Assembly: GCA_964200185.2 (NCBI GenBank)
Contig: CAXNAD020000045.1
Location: 1-36,500, forward strand
Source of the DNA: Choristocarpus tenellus KU-1152
Taxonomy: Eukaryota; Phaeophyceae
Reading direction: 5' to 3'
Length of the DNA: 36,500 nt
This document shows, one piece after another, positions 1-14,906 of the stretch (positions are counted from its first letter, which is position 1; each line of letters opens with the position of its first letter). A program made the translations under genes and the position numbers. Under the pieces are notes generated by a model, which saw nothing but the letters and a program-made list of their open reading frames with translations, was not told the origin of the DNA and searched no databases.

Positions 1-1176
1 ACTCGGTACCACGGTATAACGGTATATGGCATACGAGCAATATGGTATAATAACAGACAAACATGCTTTCCACACATACAAAGGTGAAAAGATTAGATAT
101 GTTACACCAATGATACGTTTTGGATGTGTAGATTTATGGAAATACGATGATATTCGATACCAGTATGTAGTTTATGATGGTTTATCGATATACTTTTACT
201 TTGTGAAGGAGGACGTTCATGCAGCATAGATAGACCCACAATAGGTCACAACTTTGTCGTGTGAAAGGTGTCTCCAAGCCCCATGTATTCCAGGTATGTT
301 GATGAGAAATGAACGATTGAACAATCGAAGATATGTTGAAACCTACAGGTACCCTTCGCTCGAAATTTTTCGGTCAACAGGTCAACAAGAACGGTGGCAT
401 TGGTTTGTGCCCTTCTTCCAGTGGTGTTGGATCCTGCTCAGGCGTTAGTCACAAGCCCCTACAAAATCGTAGGTTCATCACCATCCACTTTGCTTGAAGG
501 CAAGGGTAATTTTCGAACGCTGCATGCTTAGTTATCCTGATCGATTGACTGGGACATGATTTGAATTTTTCTTGGTTATTTGTGATGGCTGGCTGGAGTC
601 TCTTTTGTTATAATGGCTTGCACATCATTGAGAAGGCGATGGGTGTGTTTTTGTGTCCCTCGATGTCCCTGGTTGCCCCAGGATCCAGTTTGCGGTCGAC
701 TCCAATGACAAGGAGGAGGCATGGGGTGGTGTTGTCTGCTGTTACTGCTCCATCGCAGGAGACCACGTCTCTAGCAGATGCTGCCAGTGATAGCAGGGCC
801 ATTATTCTGTCCACCACAGAACGGGCCAGGTATCAATCTCGGGATCTTGGAATCTTTTTACGTCTCTCAGACACTGCTGTGTTGTAGGTGGTTGGTGTCG
901 TTAAAATGTGGTGGGCTCAGGCACATCTCATAGAATGGCGCCATATATGTGCCCAAATGATGTAGGCAGGGCGAAGAAACACGTCCATGTCCATACTACT
1001 GATGAAGCCTTCACTTCTTATAACGTGTGTGCCACAGTGAGCGATCGTCATAGGATCCAGGATGCACTGGTTAGAATTTGTGTGCATGCTGTCTCTTCCT
1101 AGCCTAGTTAGAAACACTCGCATGCAAACCTCTTTGTATATATTCTTATGCTGTTATAACGAGGTGAATCTTACAG
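1..1176. other. No supportable gene; left edge
   Basis: Short open frames occur on both strands (for example 26-229 and 561-887 on plus, 608-817 on minus), but none shows a recognisable domain, a splice-consistent extension or a family signature. The 5' exon or exons of the downstream plus-strand DUF2470-type gene (N-terminus and any targeting peptide) probably lie here, but I could not pick a start codon or donor site with confidence. Confidence 0.4.
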
Positions 1177-4100
1177 GATGTGATGCCCAAGTTTGTTTCC
1201 CGTACCCTTGTTCACGTTTTTCCGAGAACAGGACTGTGACCTACGTTGCAAAGTCTGGCACATTGTGCACATTTGCAAAGAGTGACGATACGGAGCTTGA
1301 TGGATCTCCTTTTGGTAGTCATGTGGACTATGTGCTCGATCAGCAGGTGGGAAACTCGACCGGGCCGCGTGAGACATCACACCCTACATTGAACTAGTTG
1401 CTACTTGAATTGTTGTACAAGTAGAAAGCCCGCTGTTCAGCAGAGAACGCTAATGAACAATCAAAAGGAGGGCAGGAAATAGTTGTGGCCAGCTAGGCTG
1501 TTTTTACAGGGAAGCAGAGCCTTTTGTATCATGTTATGACCAAGTAGAGATTTTTTGTTGTCCTCCCTTTTTTGTGATATTTCCGGTCACAGGGCTGGCC
1601 AACATTCCTGTTGGCCGAAGCATCTCTCCACACTGAAAACATTAAGGCCAACAACCGAGTATCGCTTCTTTGCCAAACACCTCGAGAAGACAATGGCCAG
1701 CAGGTGACATGATGTGGGTTTGAGGGTGAAGGCCTTACATGTTCTTATCATTGAATCCATATGATGAAGGGTTGTGATTGATTATAGTAGTTCTGCAAGC
1801 TGAGGTCAGTTCGAAGTATTTAGTTGCACCATTAGTGCATCTTTTGCTACTTGATGCCAGAAGGTATTCTGAGAGATAGTTCTTTTGATAGTTGGCTTTA
1901 AACACCGGCATTTGCTGTATGCTGTTTCTGTCTAGATCCTTCACCTTTTGGAAGCACTATGATTGCTTTTGCTTGCATCCATACTGATACCTCGTGCATG
2001 TTCTAAAATTTCTTAATGCTTTCATTTGCTTGCTCTGAGGCAGCAAGCAGCTCTTGCACGGGTGACACTGGTGGGCACAATTGTGGATGTGGAGGATTAT
2101 GACGAGCTGATACAGCTAAAGTAAGTGTGGCTTTAAGGTGGGGTAATTTGCCTTCATTTTTGAAATACTTCACAAACATCAGCCACTCATTCTTTCTGAG
2201 TCATCTCATGTCACAGCCTCCTCTACTTGATCCAGGGCTTCTTTCTCACTGGTGCACACATACGCTGACCAGCTCACACAGTCGCCAAGATTCAAGTTTT
2301 ACAAGGTGATCTTACAATTGTACTGTTGTGCTGTAGTAGATAGTGTCTATATTGCAATATTGCAGTTGCGTTGAATACTAGGTGTGGCACAGTGCCCCCC
2401 CAAAAAACTGCATTTTTTATCTCTCATGATGTGAAGCGTTATGTACACAAAATGGCCCCTTGATAGTGATCCACAGCTAAACATTTGATATTTGGTGTTG
2501 TGTCTATTGCTCTGTGTCAACCCCTCATCATTGATGGTCTGCCAGCTGAAGCCGCACAAAGTCTACTATGTAGGTGGATTTGGAGTCCTCTCAAAGTGGC
2601 TACCAGTTAGCGAGTACGAGGTAAGATGAACATATTTGAGATATGCCAACAATTTTTGAAATACACCACGACAAGTTTACAGTTACATTTTGAGGCTGCA
2701 GTGGCATAAATAATGTATTGGGCTACAAAAAGTATATATAAAGTTGATTGATTGATTGGATCAGGCATTGGTGGTGGTGGCGGGTCTTGGAACAATTGGA
2801 AGGTTACACGATCAGAATAGTCAATATTCTACTGTCTTGCAACTGATGAGAGTTTCAGGGCAAGCTTGATCTTTAGCGGAACACACCCATTACATTAATG
2901 TGATATAAAGGAAGCAAGCAGCTCAAAAACTGAAATTGAAAATGATGTGAGAAGCAATCTACACTCTCTTGTCGTGTGTGTACCTCTCTCCAGACTGCTA
3001 CACCAGACATCCTTGCAGATGAAGCTTCTTCAATTGTGTCGAAGATCAACAAAACTCAGTGAGTGGTTTTACCAAGCACTTTGAAGTTGAGGTGGCCTGC
3101 TAATTGTTTGAGCAGGAGTAAGTGCAGTATCTTTTTGTAGAGTATGTGACTGCGGCAGTGATGTTGATTTAGTTTGTACATTTTTTACAGGGGAAAAGGA
3201 CAAGCAGAAATGCAAGTATAGTATCATCTTTCCCCCCTCATTTTCACCTGCTCCCCAGGCAAGAGGATTTGATGAATGTTTGCAAGCATTTTCTCCAGAG
3301 AGCAATGCCGGAAACTGTCACTGTCACCACTGTGGATCGCTTGGGATTGGATCTGCGTGTAAAAGCACGGCAGCTTACTGATGAGTTCAGGATCGGTTTT
3401 CGTCAGCAGGTATGCATTTATTTCTGGGAAATGTGTGTGACTATTTGATTCATCAATAGTACAACCTTCTATGCTACATCATGCAAACCGGGTCATACTG
3501 ACATAAACAAAATATCAGTTCAAGTAGTGATTTGTATTGACCTTGAGATCAGTAGCACCATTTTTTTTTTTGTTATTTACTTAACATAGTAGCAAAAAAT
3601 GAGCAGTTGGATGATGTGGAGAGAATTGTGCTCAATTGCTTTTAATAAAAGTTGATTCAATCAGGCCCCCTACCTGGTTAGGGACTCATTTCTGTCCTCT
3701 CTCTACAATGCCAGAAGAACATCTTAAATAGTTAATATCTGAGATGGATACATACAAAAATGTTGGGCATGTTTTGCTCAAGAAAGGTTCACCATCATAG
3801 TCCACCATAAATGGGAAGATATACCTAGCACATGGATCCTCAATTTCTCAAGAGCCAAAGACCATACAGACATCATAGTGGTGCAAAGGGATGGAAAGAG
3901 ATATGTAGTAAGAAGTGCAACTTTGTTATTAAACAGACAGGTCCTCCATTCTTTATTATTTGTAAGCTTCAAAATTGAAAATAGGACTGTACTCTTGGAT
4001 TTATTCTCTCCACAAATACTCCACTTTTCATTTAGAGCACCATATAGAAGCCAGAATATTGACAAGTTTTAGATACTCTGCTCTGTATCTCTGGAAAGGA

Positions 4101-4611
4101 AACAAAATTATTCCTTGAAATACCGACGTGGATTGGTAGACATAACTCACAGTTAAATTAATAGAAGAAAAAGATGCAACAAGTATATATGGACATAATC
4201 CACTATTGGTATTTTGGAAGTGGGTGTTATGAGCCATAACATAGTGTTTGTTATGTGTATACCACTATGCAAATATGTAATGTGTTTTGTGTTATGAATG
4301 GTTTTGGAGGCTCGATATAAAAATATTCACAACATGAGGACTCAACACTCTGGCACTACCATCTCAGAGCACATGCTGATATATTCAACAATTGAAATAT
4401 TGAGATACAATCAAGTCTGCCCAATGTAAGTTTTGCTGTTGGTTACACTCAATGAAATGTTTTTCTGGTTGCACAGGTTTCATCTGTGGAGGATGCAAAG
4501 AGTGAGATTGTCAAGATTTTTCAAGAAGCATGGGAGAAGGAAAATGGGTATGAATGGGAGGACCAGGGCCCCCCTACACAGCGCTATGCAGAGGACATTC
4601 TCCGGCGTTGA
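1177..4611 (+). CDS. Split-barrel FMN-binding protein with C-terminal DUF2470 domain (HugZ/PNPOx-like), 5' end uncertain
   Basis: Eight exons join in phase: 1177?-1346, 1593-1703, 2044-2120, 2236-2305, 2546-2620, 2994-3058, 3259-3409, 4477-4611, giving about 284 residues plus an unidentified N-terminus. The first half reads as the PNPOx-like split barrel: SGTLCTF, then DGSPFGSHVDYVLDQQ, then the LLAEASLHTENIKAN strand, then ARVTLVGTIVDVED. The VYYVGGFGVLSKWLPVSEYE stretch matches the end of the barrel in HugZ-type proteins. The second half is a DUF2470 domain (SKINKTQQEDLM, VTTVDRLGLDLRVKA, EFRIGFRQQ, then a helix). Relatives include bacterial heme-utilisation HugZ, plant glutamyl-tRNA-reductase-binding protein and plant PNPOx-family plastid proteins. 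In an alga a plastid tetrapyrrole or redox role is plausible but inferred. The start of exon 1 (acceptor at 1176) is a guess. The last intron (3410-4476) is much longer than the others. The stop codon lies 38 bp from the convergent SerRS stop. Confidence 0.8.
3410..4476 (+). other. Long last intron of the DUF2470 gene
   Basis: A GT-AG intron of 1,067 bp in a gene whose other introns are mostly 115-370 bp. It contains a poly-T run near 3563 and open frames on both strands (3878-4072 plus, 3778-4065 minus). I can assign neither frame to a family. It may contain an old insertion, but I see no terminal repeats. Confidence 0.5.
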
Positions 4612-4649
4612 TCTTTTCTTAGCTGTGATCTAATTTTTAATTAATCCAC
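4612..4649. promoter_or_regulatory. 38-bp convergent intergenic space (shared 3' ends)
   Basis: This AT-rich spacer is all that separates the DUF2470-gene stop (TGA, 4609-4611) from the SerRS stop (TAG, 4650-4652 on minus). It has no AATAAA on either strand. Any normal 3' UTR of either gene must therefore run into the last exon of the other, so sense-antisense overlap of the transcripts is expected. Confidence 0.6.
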
Positions 4650-8811
<4,162 letters not shown>

Positions 8812-9010
8812 GGTTGGTTAGTTCGTCTGTGTTTGTGATGAACAAGTGTGACACTTCTCGTTTTCAAATATGCTAAGGGTTAGGGAATTTCATGGACGAC
8901 GCTTCGACACTCTTAACAACAGTGTGAGAACTTTGTTTACAAATTGCGGTTGGGAACGCTACGAGACCCCTCTCTCAACATTTGACTGCACATCACGCTA
9001 AAACGGAAAT
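8812..9010. promoter_or_regulatory. Bidirectional promoter region, SerRS / Sec61 gamma
   Basis: Only 199 bp separate the two divergent start codons (minus ATG at 8811, plus ATG at 9011), so both promoters and 5' UTRs must fit here. There is no clear TATA box. Two palindromic arrangements of AGTGT/ACACT stand out: a perfect 13-nt palindrome AAGTGTGACACTT at 8844-8856, and ACACT...AGTGT at 8907-8911 and 8921-8925. They may be binding sites for a shared regulator (inference). Confidence 0.55.
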
Positions 9011-9594
9011 ATGTCAGACGTTAATGAGCTGCTGATCATTCCCCTGCAAAAGTTCTCGAAGGATTCGATGCACCTCATCCAGAAGTGCACGAAGCCTGAT
9101 CGAAAAGGTGTGCCCTTCCCTTCTTCCTTGTAGGTGGTCGTGGACGCTCTATTCGGTTCGTTATTGGTATATTTCTCTTGTTTTCTTTGAGTCCAGTGAT
9201 ATAATATCTGTGTCCAGCGTTGGAGTTGCTTCTGTACAGTACCCTGTAAGTTTGGGATTAAGGACATTCCCCAACTAGGGATGTGGGCAATACACATTTT
9301 TACCAGAGTATTTTGGACCTCTCCATCAGAGGGAAATGACTCTGTCGATGATGCTAGTATCTTTTCGTTCAATCTCCTTCCCAGAATGGTCGAGATAACT
9401 TTTTGTGCAGAAAAAAATCATATGTCATTGTCCACAACCACTTGTTCAACACCCTTGCTTCCCCTCCGCACCTCTCCTCAGAATTTATGAAGGTGGCCCA
9501 GGCAACAACTGTCGGCTTTCTCGTGATGGGATTCATTGGATTCTTCGTAAAGCTCGTCCACATCCCCATCAACAATATCATTATGGGTGGATAA
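9011..9594 (+). CDS. SEC61G: Protein translocase Sec61 gamma subunit
   Basis: Two exons (9011-9107 and 9482-9594; GT-AG intron after the first base of a codon) encode 69 residues, the usual family length. Sec61 gamma is the small tail-anchored clamp subunit of the ER protein-conducting channel (SecE homologue). The N-terminal amphipathic helix ends in the conserved CTKPDRKEF. The single membrane segment follows (about residues 39-60, [20 protein letters not shown]), with the family-typical end NNIIMGG. The start codon is the only in-frame ATG that gives family length. The 3' end faces the WD40 gene, with 166 bp between the stop codons. Confidence 0.97.
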
Positions 9595-9760
9595 AATGCA
9601 ACGAAGTGAGGAATCCTGGGGTCGTCATTATTGGTGGAAGCTGCAGTTGTGGACAAACCGATGAGGCATTCGCAGTCGTAACATAATTTGGAAGCAAGCA
9701 TATCTGACGTGTGGGGAGGTCATGGTTTATTTTTCCATTTTTACAGCCCTCTAGGTTCCA
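9595..9760. other. Convergent spacer, Sec61 gamma / WD40 gene
   Basis: This 166-bp spacer holds the 3' ends of both convergent genes. It shows no other recognisable element. Confidence 0.5.
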
Positions 9761-10641
9761 TCATAATCGATAAATAGCAACCCTATTCGGCAAATTCCTC
9801 CAATGCTGTACCCCACCCTCGAGCTTCCTGCTGTGCTCCATGGTGTCATCATCTGTATCTGAGTCTAATTCCGACCTCCATGAAGTGTAATATCTTTGCC
9901 CAGTGCACAGTGCAAGTAGTGCCTCAGAAGGGTGAAAGGACACTCCTGCCACAACATCTGGCTGGTCACCTAGTTTTCCCACTAGTTCAGTTGATTCTAC
10001 ATCATAGACTAATGCTTGTTTGTCCATGGATCCTGTGACTAAAAAGCGCCCAGTGGGGTCCAGATCAAAATATAGTCGTTGATTTGTGTCTGCGTCCCGT
10101 TCGTATGTGTGCAACACCTGAAAGTTTTGGTGCAAGTATTACAAATGCACGCGAGGTTTTAACAGTGGAATGGGTGCACGAATTGCTTATCAATAGGTCA
10201 AGGGTATTAGAGAACTGATTTTTTCTGGAGTGATTGTCAATAGGGTAGTGTTAGGATCTCACCTCTCTCGTCTGGCGTACATCCCAACATGTGATTGATG
10301 GATCCTTCCTGGCACCACAATAAAGGAAGTAGCCATCTGGTGAGAACTTGAGATGAGTTATCCCTCCCATGGATGGTGTACTCAGCTCTGCCACAGCCCT
10401 CCCACGACTGAGGAAGAATGCAAAAACATGTTTTATCACTGTCAGTAGATAAATGGGTAAAGAGAGAAGACCTTTTCAGCTGCACTATCTCCAACACCAA
10501 GTACAATTCTTCTGGAGCCCCAAATGATCCAACACAATCCTTGCCACTCTCATCCCACACAGAAGTTTCAATTTTATAGTGACTCCATAGACTAAATGAG
10601 TGCATTGGCATGAATGCCGGACACATGTGGTGGGAAGCTAA
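9761..10641 (-). CDS. TCAB1/WDR79-like WD40 protein, C-terminal exons only
   Basis: Two exons are secure: 10263-10407 and 9761-10117 (stop TGA at 9761-9763). They encode [34 protein letters not shown], then [29 protein letters not shown] and [11 protein letters not shown]. The GITHL...GARKD...CWD and TNQR-YFDLDP-G-FL-SGS strings in this order are diagnostic of TCAB1/WDR79 (telomerase Cajal body protein 1), which binds CAB-box RNAs and helps deliver scaRNAs and telomerase RNA. A third exon at 10472-10641 joins in phase; its CVGSFG...LYLV segment fits the preceding blade (GSYG...LY in relatives), but it is less certain. After the last WD repeat comes an acidic stretch (SDTDDD). The N-terminal half, with the earlier blades, is not recognisable upstream. 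It may lie in short unrecognised exons, or the gene may be broken by the mariner-bearing region beginning near 12.4 kb. Confidence 0.85.
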
Positions 10642-10718
10642 CTGGTTGTAACTCCAACATGCATGCAAAATATAAAATACAGGTAGGTCAAGCAGAAAAT
10701 GACTCATGCCCACTCACT

Positions 10719-12410
10719 TGGTTCCCCTCTGATGTGTTTCTGTTGGTCTCTTTTATTGAGTTTATTTTTTTCATCTTTGTTGGTATGTGATGAGTGGTAT
10801 TCAGATGGATGGGTTAGGTGTGATTCAACTTTTTTTTTTTCTTCGAGTGCTGCTGACAATCATAAACATTCTGCTCAAGTTATTGGGTGCTAGTGAGTTG
10901 TGTCTGGGTCTTGACTGACCCCCCTGTTTTCTGTATAATTGTGTATTTCTGCAAGTATTGTGTTACTTCTTCTCATCTGGGTAGGCTACCTTTGGACCAC
11001 AGGTTTGGGACCTCTCAGACTAATGTGAATGTTCATATTATGCTCTCTCCAATATCAACATTTCATACAATATGGGGAAGATTTACACCTCAAGAAATGG
11101 AACAATTGGCACGACAGTTTTCATCCCAGAATGATAACTTTAGTTCACTCAAGTGGTCATGTAACATCCATTTTCCAGTCCAACGGTCACATGTTTTTTA
11201 TCAAGTGGACATCCTGTCTGTCACACTAAAACATTTAGTCATGTTGTCCAAACATTCTGCTTTCCAATATGTGGGAAGGTGGCATGAAGACACCCACATC
11301 ATGAGGTGGAATCATTTGAACTATTTCTCAGTATGCCCTGATGAATTGGTTGCAGTGCTAAGAGATCTCTACTGAAATACATCAAAAGAAGGCAACAGTC
11401 ATCTCTTCCAATACAAAACGTTCTTTACCCTGTGTTGTACAATCCTTTGGTCATGAAAGAGTGGAACATTACAAGAGGTTACACAGAGGGTTTCTATGCC
11501 AATACAGAGGCATGAACCTGGGATTCTCATGAGGTTTGAGGGGTTATTGAGGTGGAAGAAATATGGTAATATGGGACTCATGCAGTGAGGCAGGCAACAC
11601 TCCACATGATGGACAGGTGGAAGGATAATGAATTTGACTATTATATTGCTTATCCTTCCACCTTCTCCCCCACATGTGCTGAATCCACCTTGGTGTCACT
11701 CTACAGTGAAGCCCCCGACACCTCGTTGTGCTTCAAGCATATTTGTCGTATAGCAATAGAGAGGACAGTACAGGTGTACAATTCAGGTGTACAATTCTTA
11801 CCTCAAATTATACAGATGTAGGGCATACAGTTAACATCTGACATCTCTTAAGTTACTAATAGGAAACACTTTTCGAGGAAAATCAAGGCTAATTAAAGCC
11901 AATTGATTATTTATCCCCCATCAAGCAAAAGATGACACATCACACTCTGGGTTCAAATCTCAGATCTCTCAATCACCTGTTCACAGAGGTATTTGAAATG
12001 TCTAACAGATTATTAATGGCATTCTAAAAATGGTGAAGGAGGGGATAGATGTATTATCATTAAACATTCTTCCCTTTCATAAGGAAATTTATTACGGAGG
12101 GTCAGGGTCATTCTCTTGAGGTCTTTTGATACCTTGGTACTATCACTACTGCTATTCATGAAGAAGAGTGAAACTGCACAACACTAAAGGCGCGCATCAT
12201 CACACCTGGAAATGGCTTCTGAACAAATACACGCTTCGACTAGACTATTTGATAATACACAAAAGTACTGCATAATGTAAAGATCTACCTCCATTCGGAA
12301 TTAAATGTAACATATCTTTTGCAGCCCCCATGAAGAAGCAATATTTCGTTTCACATGTTCATATTTTATGGTTGTACTGTGCAGACAGTAAAAGGTTGCC
12401 CACCAAAACC
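10719..12410. other. No assignable gene between WD40 exons and transposase remnant
   Basis: If the WD40 gene is intact its 5' exons should lie here on minus. A GTGAGT donor at 10717 (exon ending 10718) hints at one more exon, but no recognisable blade follows. Plus-strand frames (10887-11375, 11585-11821) have no family signature, and a different frame near 11410-11500 gives a short coding-like stretch without extension. A perfect 14-bp inverted repeat lies at 11615-11663. Confidence 0.4.
11615..11663. repeat. Perfect inverted repeat, 14-bp arms
   Basis: Arms AGGTGGAAGGATAA (11615-11628) and TTATCCTTCCACCT (11650-11663) are exact reverse complements flanking a 21-nt AT-rich loop. It could be a hairpin in a transcript or the ends of a tiny insertion. 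No target-site duplication is evident. Confidence 0.85.
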
Positions 12411-13690
12411 TCAACCAAAATGGGGCAGCCTATACTTATATATGATTCTGCACCCGAAGCCCTCCAAAAACTCCGTTCCAGCAGAGTATTTCACCGCATC
12501 CACCAGGCCATCTGGAGGGAGCTTGTTTGCCTTCTTGGCCTTTTTGTTCCTAAAATGAGGAATTTAAAACATGTTATTACCCTTCAACCACAGCAATTTA
12601 CTGTAGACTGTGGAGAGGCTCTGCCAGACACACTCTAGTGTCTCCCAGGGGTACACATCAAATGCCTCCATTGTGGTCTCCACCAGCTCCTCCCTCTGTA
12701 TTGGTCACCCTAACGTCTTCCTCCAGTTGCTGGATGGAATGAAATAATCCCAGATCCTTGATGATGAGGTCAGGTGAGTTGACTGGCTGGGTTGGGTCTC
12801 TATGACAATGTTTTCCCCCACCAACCCCTTAATTGCCTCCATGATCCCCTCCCCTTGGTGTGTGGCTTTGCCCTGTCCTGCTGCATAAAGATGGTGTGTC
12901 CTTCTGTCCTAGGCATACAAGCCTTGATTGTTGGTATGACATCCTCAATCATGATCTTCTTACACCTCTCTCTGTCCCTGTCCACCATTGCTGTCACAAG
13001 CACCTTGGTGCCCTTCGGGCAGTGTTTGGTGGAGCGCTGAGTCACCTTAGCATCCACAAATGGCCGGATCCCAATTTTCTCACCAAACCACACCCCATTG
13101 GAGAGCTTTTTAGGGCAGGCCACAGCTGTAAGATACATCACCTTTGTAATGTAAGAAGCTTATTCTGCGCCCGTGGGGTTTTGGGGGAGTGGTCAGTGAG
13201 GATGTAAAACCACTTACCATCCACATGCACCCACATAGATCAACCACTAATACCTCCACTTCCTCTCCCCCACCTGTGCATATGACTAATGACAAAACCC
13301 ACCCTGTTGACATTTTGCTGGTCTGAGAGGACTGACTCAATCCACCGCTTGACCTTCTTCACCTTCTTGCAGTTGCACATATCCCACAACAAGGCAAGGG
13401 AGATCCCAGCTTTGTCAACCAGTTTGCGAAAGGATGTGATGGGACATCCCAAACATCAAAGATACCTATACAGCAACCACATCACCCCTTGAAACGTCGT
13501 ACAAGGTCCATGCATCCACCCCCAGCAATCTGGCTGTCATACTCCTTCAGAAGACGGAACATGGTGATGATTTGGGGAATTGCGAAGTCCTCCTTGATGA
13601 TCGCCTCCATCCCCCGAGGCATCAAAGTCATCATTGTCTTGCACCCTCTCGCCTCCAGGCATTGCGCCACAACGCTATTCTTCATTAGGG
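12411..13690 (-). pseudogene. Mariner-like transposase remnant (plant/oomycete-type MLE), frameshifted
   Basis: Reading minus from right to left, successive frames give the order of a plant/oomycete-type mariner transposase. A helix-turn-helix region (LMPRGMEAIIKEDFAIPQI) lies at 13482-13685. A second region (SFRKLVDKAGISLALL, then SVLSDQQNVNRVGF) lies at about 13250-13450. The first catalytic Asp is in VHVDGKWF near 13215 (family VHVDEKWF). The core (VLVTAMVDRD, DVIPTIKACMP) is at 12800-13141, with the second Asp in FMQQDRAKPHT. The third Asp is in QPVNSPDLIIKDLGLFHSIQ near 12750. The C-terminal GNNMF-IPHF stretch is interrupted by an in-frame TAA, and the frame ends at TGA 12411-12413. Several frame changes and this stop make it inactive, although all three catalytic acidic positions remain visible. 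I could not find terminal inverted repeats or a TA duplication. Confidence 0.85.
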
Positions 13691-14906
13691 TATGGACCCT
13701 GGAGAGACTTCTGGATCAAAGAATTGGGACTGACAGGCGACAATGGGATGAGCAAGCTGCTCAAATCACGGGGGGTCTTCATCTTAGGCATCCCAATAAA
13801 TACCCACTTTGACAGTTTCACAAGGTTTTTGAACCCCGTCATACGCGATTTGGTCAACTTTGCACTGGTGATCCTCCACACTCATGACAGTCCACCATCT
13901 CACATTTTGCACACCTCCCAATCTATATATGAGAATTAAGTTTTGTCCAGAAGGTTTATATCACGTGGGCCGTTCCCAGGTGAGAATGGAGCTTGCAAAA
14001 TTTATATTTTATTTAATTCTGAACAGAGGAAGTCATAAAAACCAAAATTCTATTTGAACACTAAAGCCAACTCTATATGATCTATGCCAACCCAGTCGAT
14101 GTGACCATGTCAAGACATCTCAAGGCTACATTCACTAATAATATATATAATAAGTGGTTCGACAAACCTTCATAGTCAGAAACCAACCAATCACTGAAAG
14201 TGAAACTGAGTAGGGCCCTGTAAAATTTGATGATTGAGCTAAATGTACATGTGTAGCTGTGGTATATGTGTGTAACTTTGACACTAAAAGTGACCAACAG
14301 GGAATTTTCCAAATTACTATGAAGTCATCACAGGCCAGGGTCCTTCAAGACAGAATGAATACAACAATTAGTAGTAATAAATCATATTCTGGGTCAACCA
14401 GCCCCTCAATAATGTTTCAAATATCCATGTTGGACACAGGTATGAGGGAAGAGGGGGGGTCTGATGAGAAAGTCACAAATATGCACCTCTTCACATCTAG
14501 CGATATATTAAATTATCACTCACTACCATATGATGTGTTCTGACCCTTGTGACAATAGTAACACAAATCTTGAAAAACATTCACAAAATAGGAGGGCCTT
14601 ACACCAGTCTGTGTATCTGTGATGGGGTCAGACAGCAGGCTGAATTATTTCAAACAGGGCCAGTCCAGGGCCTTAGAAAATGTAACAGGGTCAGGCTAAA
14701 GACCAGCCCACAGTTGGACCAAGTGGAGCAGTCATTTTAACTCCCTTCCCTGTGAGAAGTCATGCAAAATATAGCTTACTCAATATTCAATTTTTATACA
14801 CATTGATCACCAACCTCAATCAAGATCTTCCGCTAAACAATCATCACACAGTAGACAAACTTTACAACATAAAACCCCATCATGCAAGACAGGAAGTCAT
14901 CTCCCC
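13691..14906. other. Flank between transposase remnant and FIG4 3' end
   Basis: There is no recognisable gene. The minus-strand frame at 13675-13881 may be more of the decayed transposase N-terminus, but shows no motif. An island at about 14640-14730 resembles a stretch in the FIG4 intron near 24.8 kb, suggesting a dispersed repeat. If the FIG4 frame continues past a possible donor at 14912, further 3' exons could lie here. Confidence 0.4.
14640..14730. repeat. Dispersed repeat, copy 1 (related to 24810-24890)
   Basis: It shares GGGCCTT(C)AGAAAATGT, then an AGGG element, GCTAA and CCAG-CCA in the same order and orientation as 24820-24880. Similarity is partial, so this is a diverged repeat. 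Confidence 0.45.

Noticed and set aside
2741-2757. TTGATTGATTGATTG simple repeat
   Set aside because: Short microsatellite inside an intron, of no further interest.
8998-9701. Two long minus-strand open frames (8998-9372 and 9369-9701)
   Set aside because: They are antisense to Sec61 gamma exons and its intron, and show no family motif. The plus strand encodes a full-length conserved protein.
10887-11821. Plus-strand frames, including one of 162 codons
   Set aside because: No family signature and no splice-consistent extension. The peptide is rich in His/Ser/Cys, as in random frames.
11947-11963. tRNA-like T-arm (CTGGG TTCAAAT CTCAG)
   Set aside because: No matching acceptor stem, D-arm or anticodon arm upstream, so it is a chance match.
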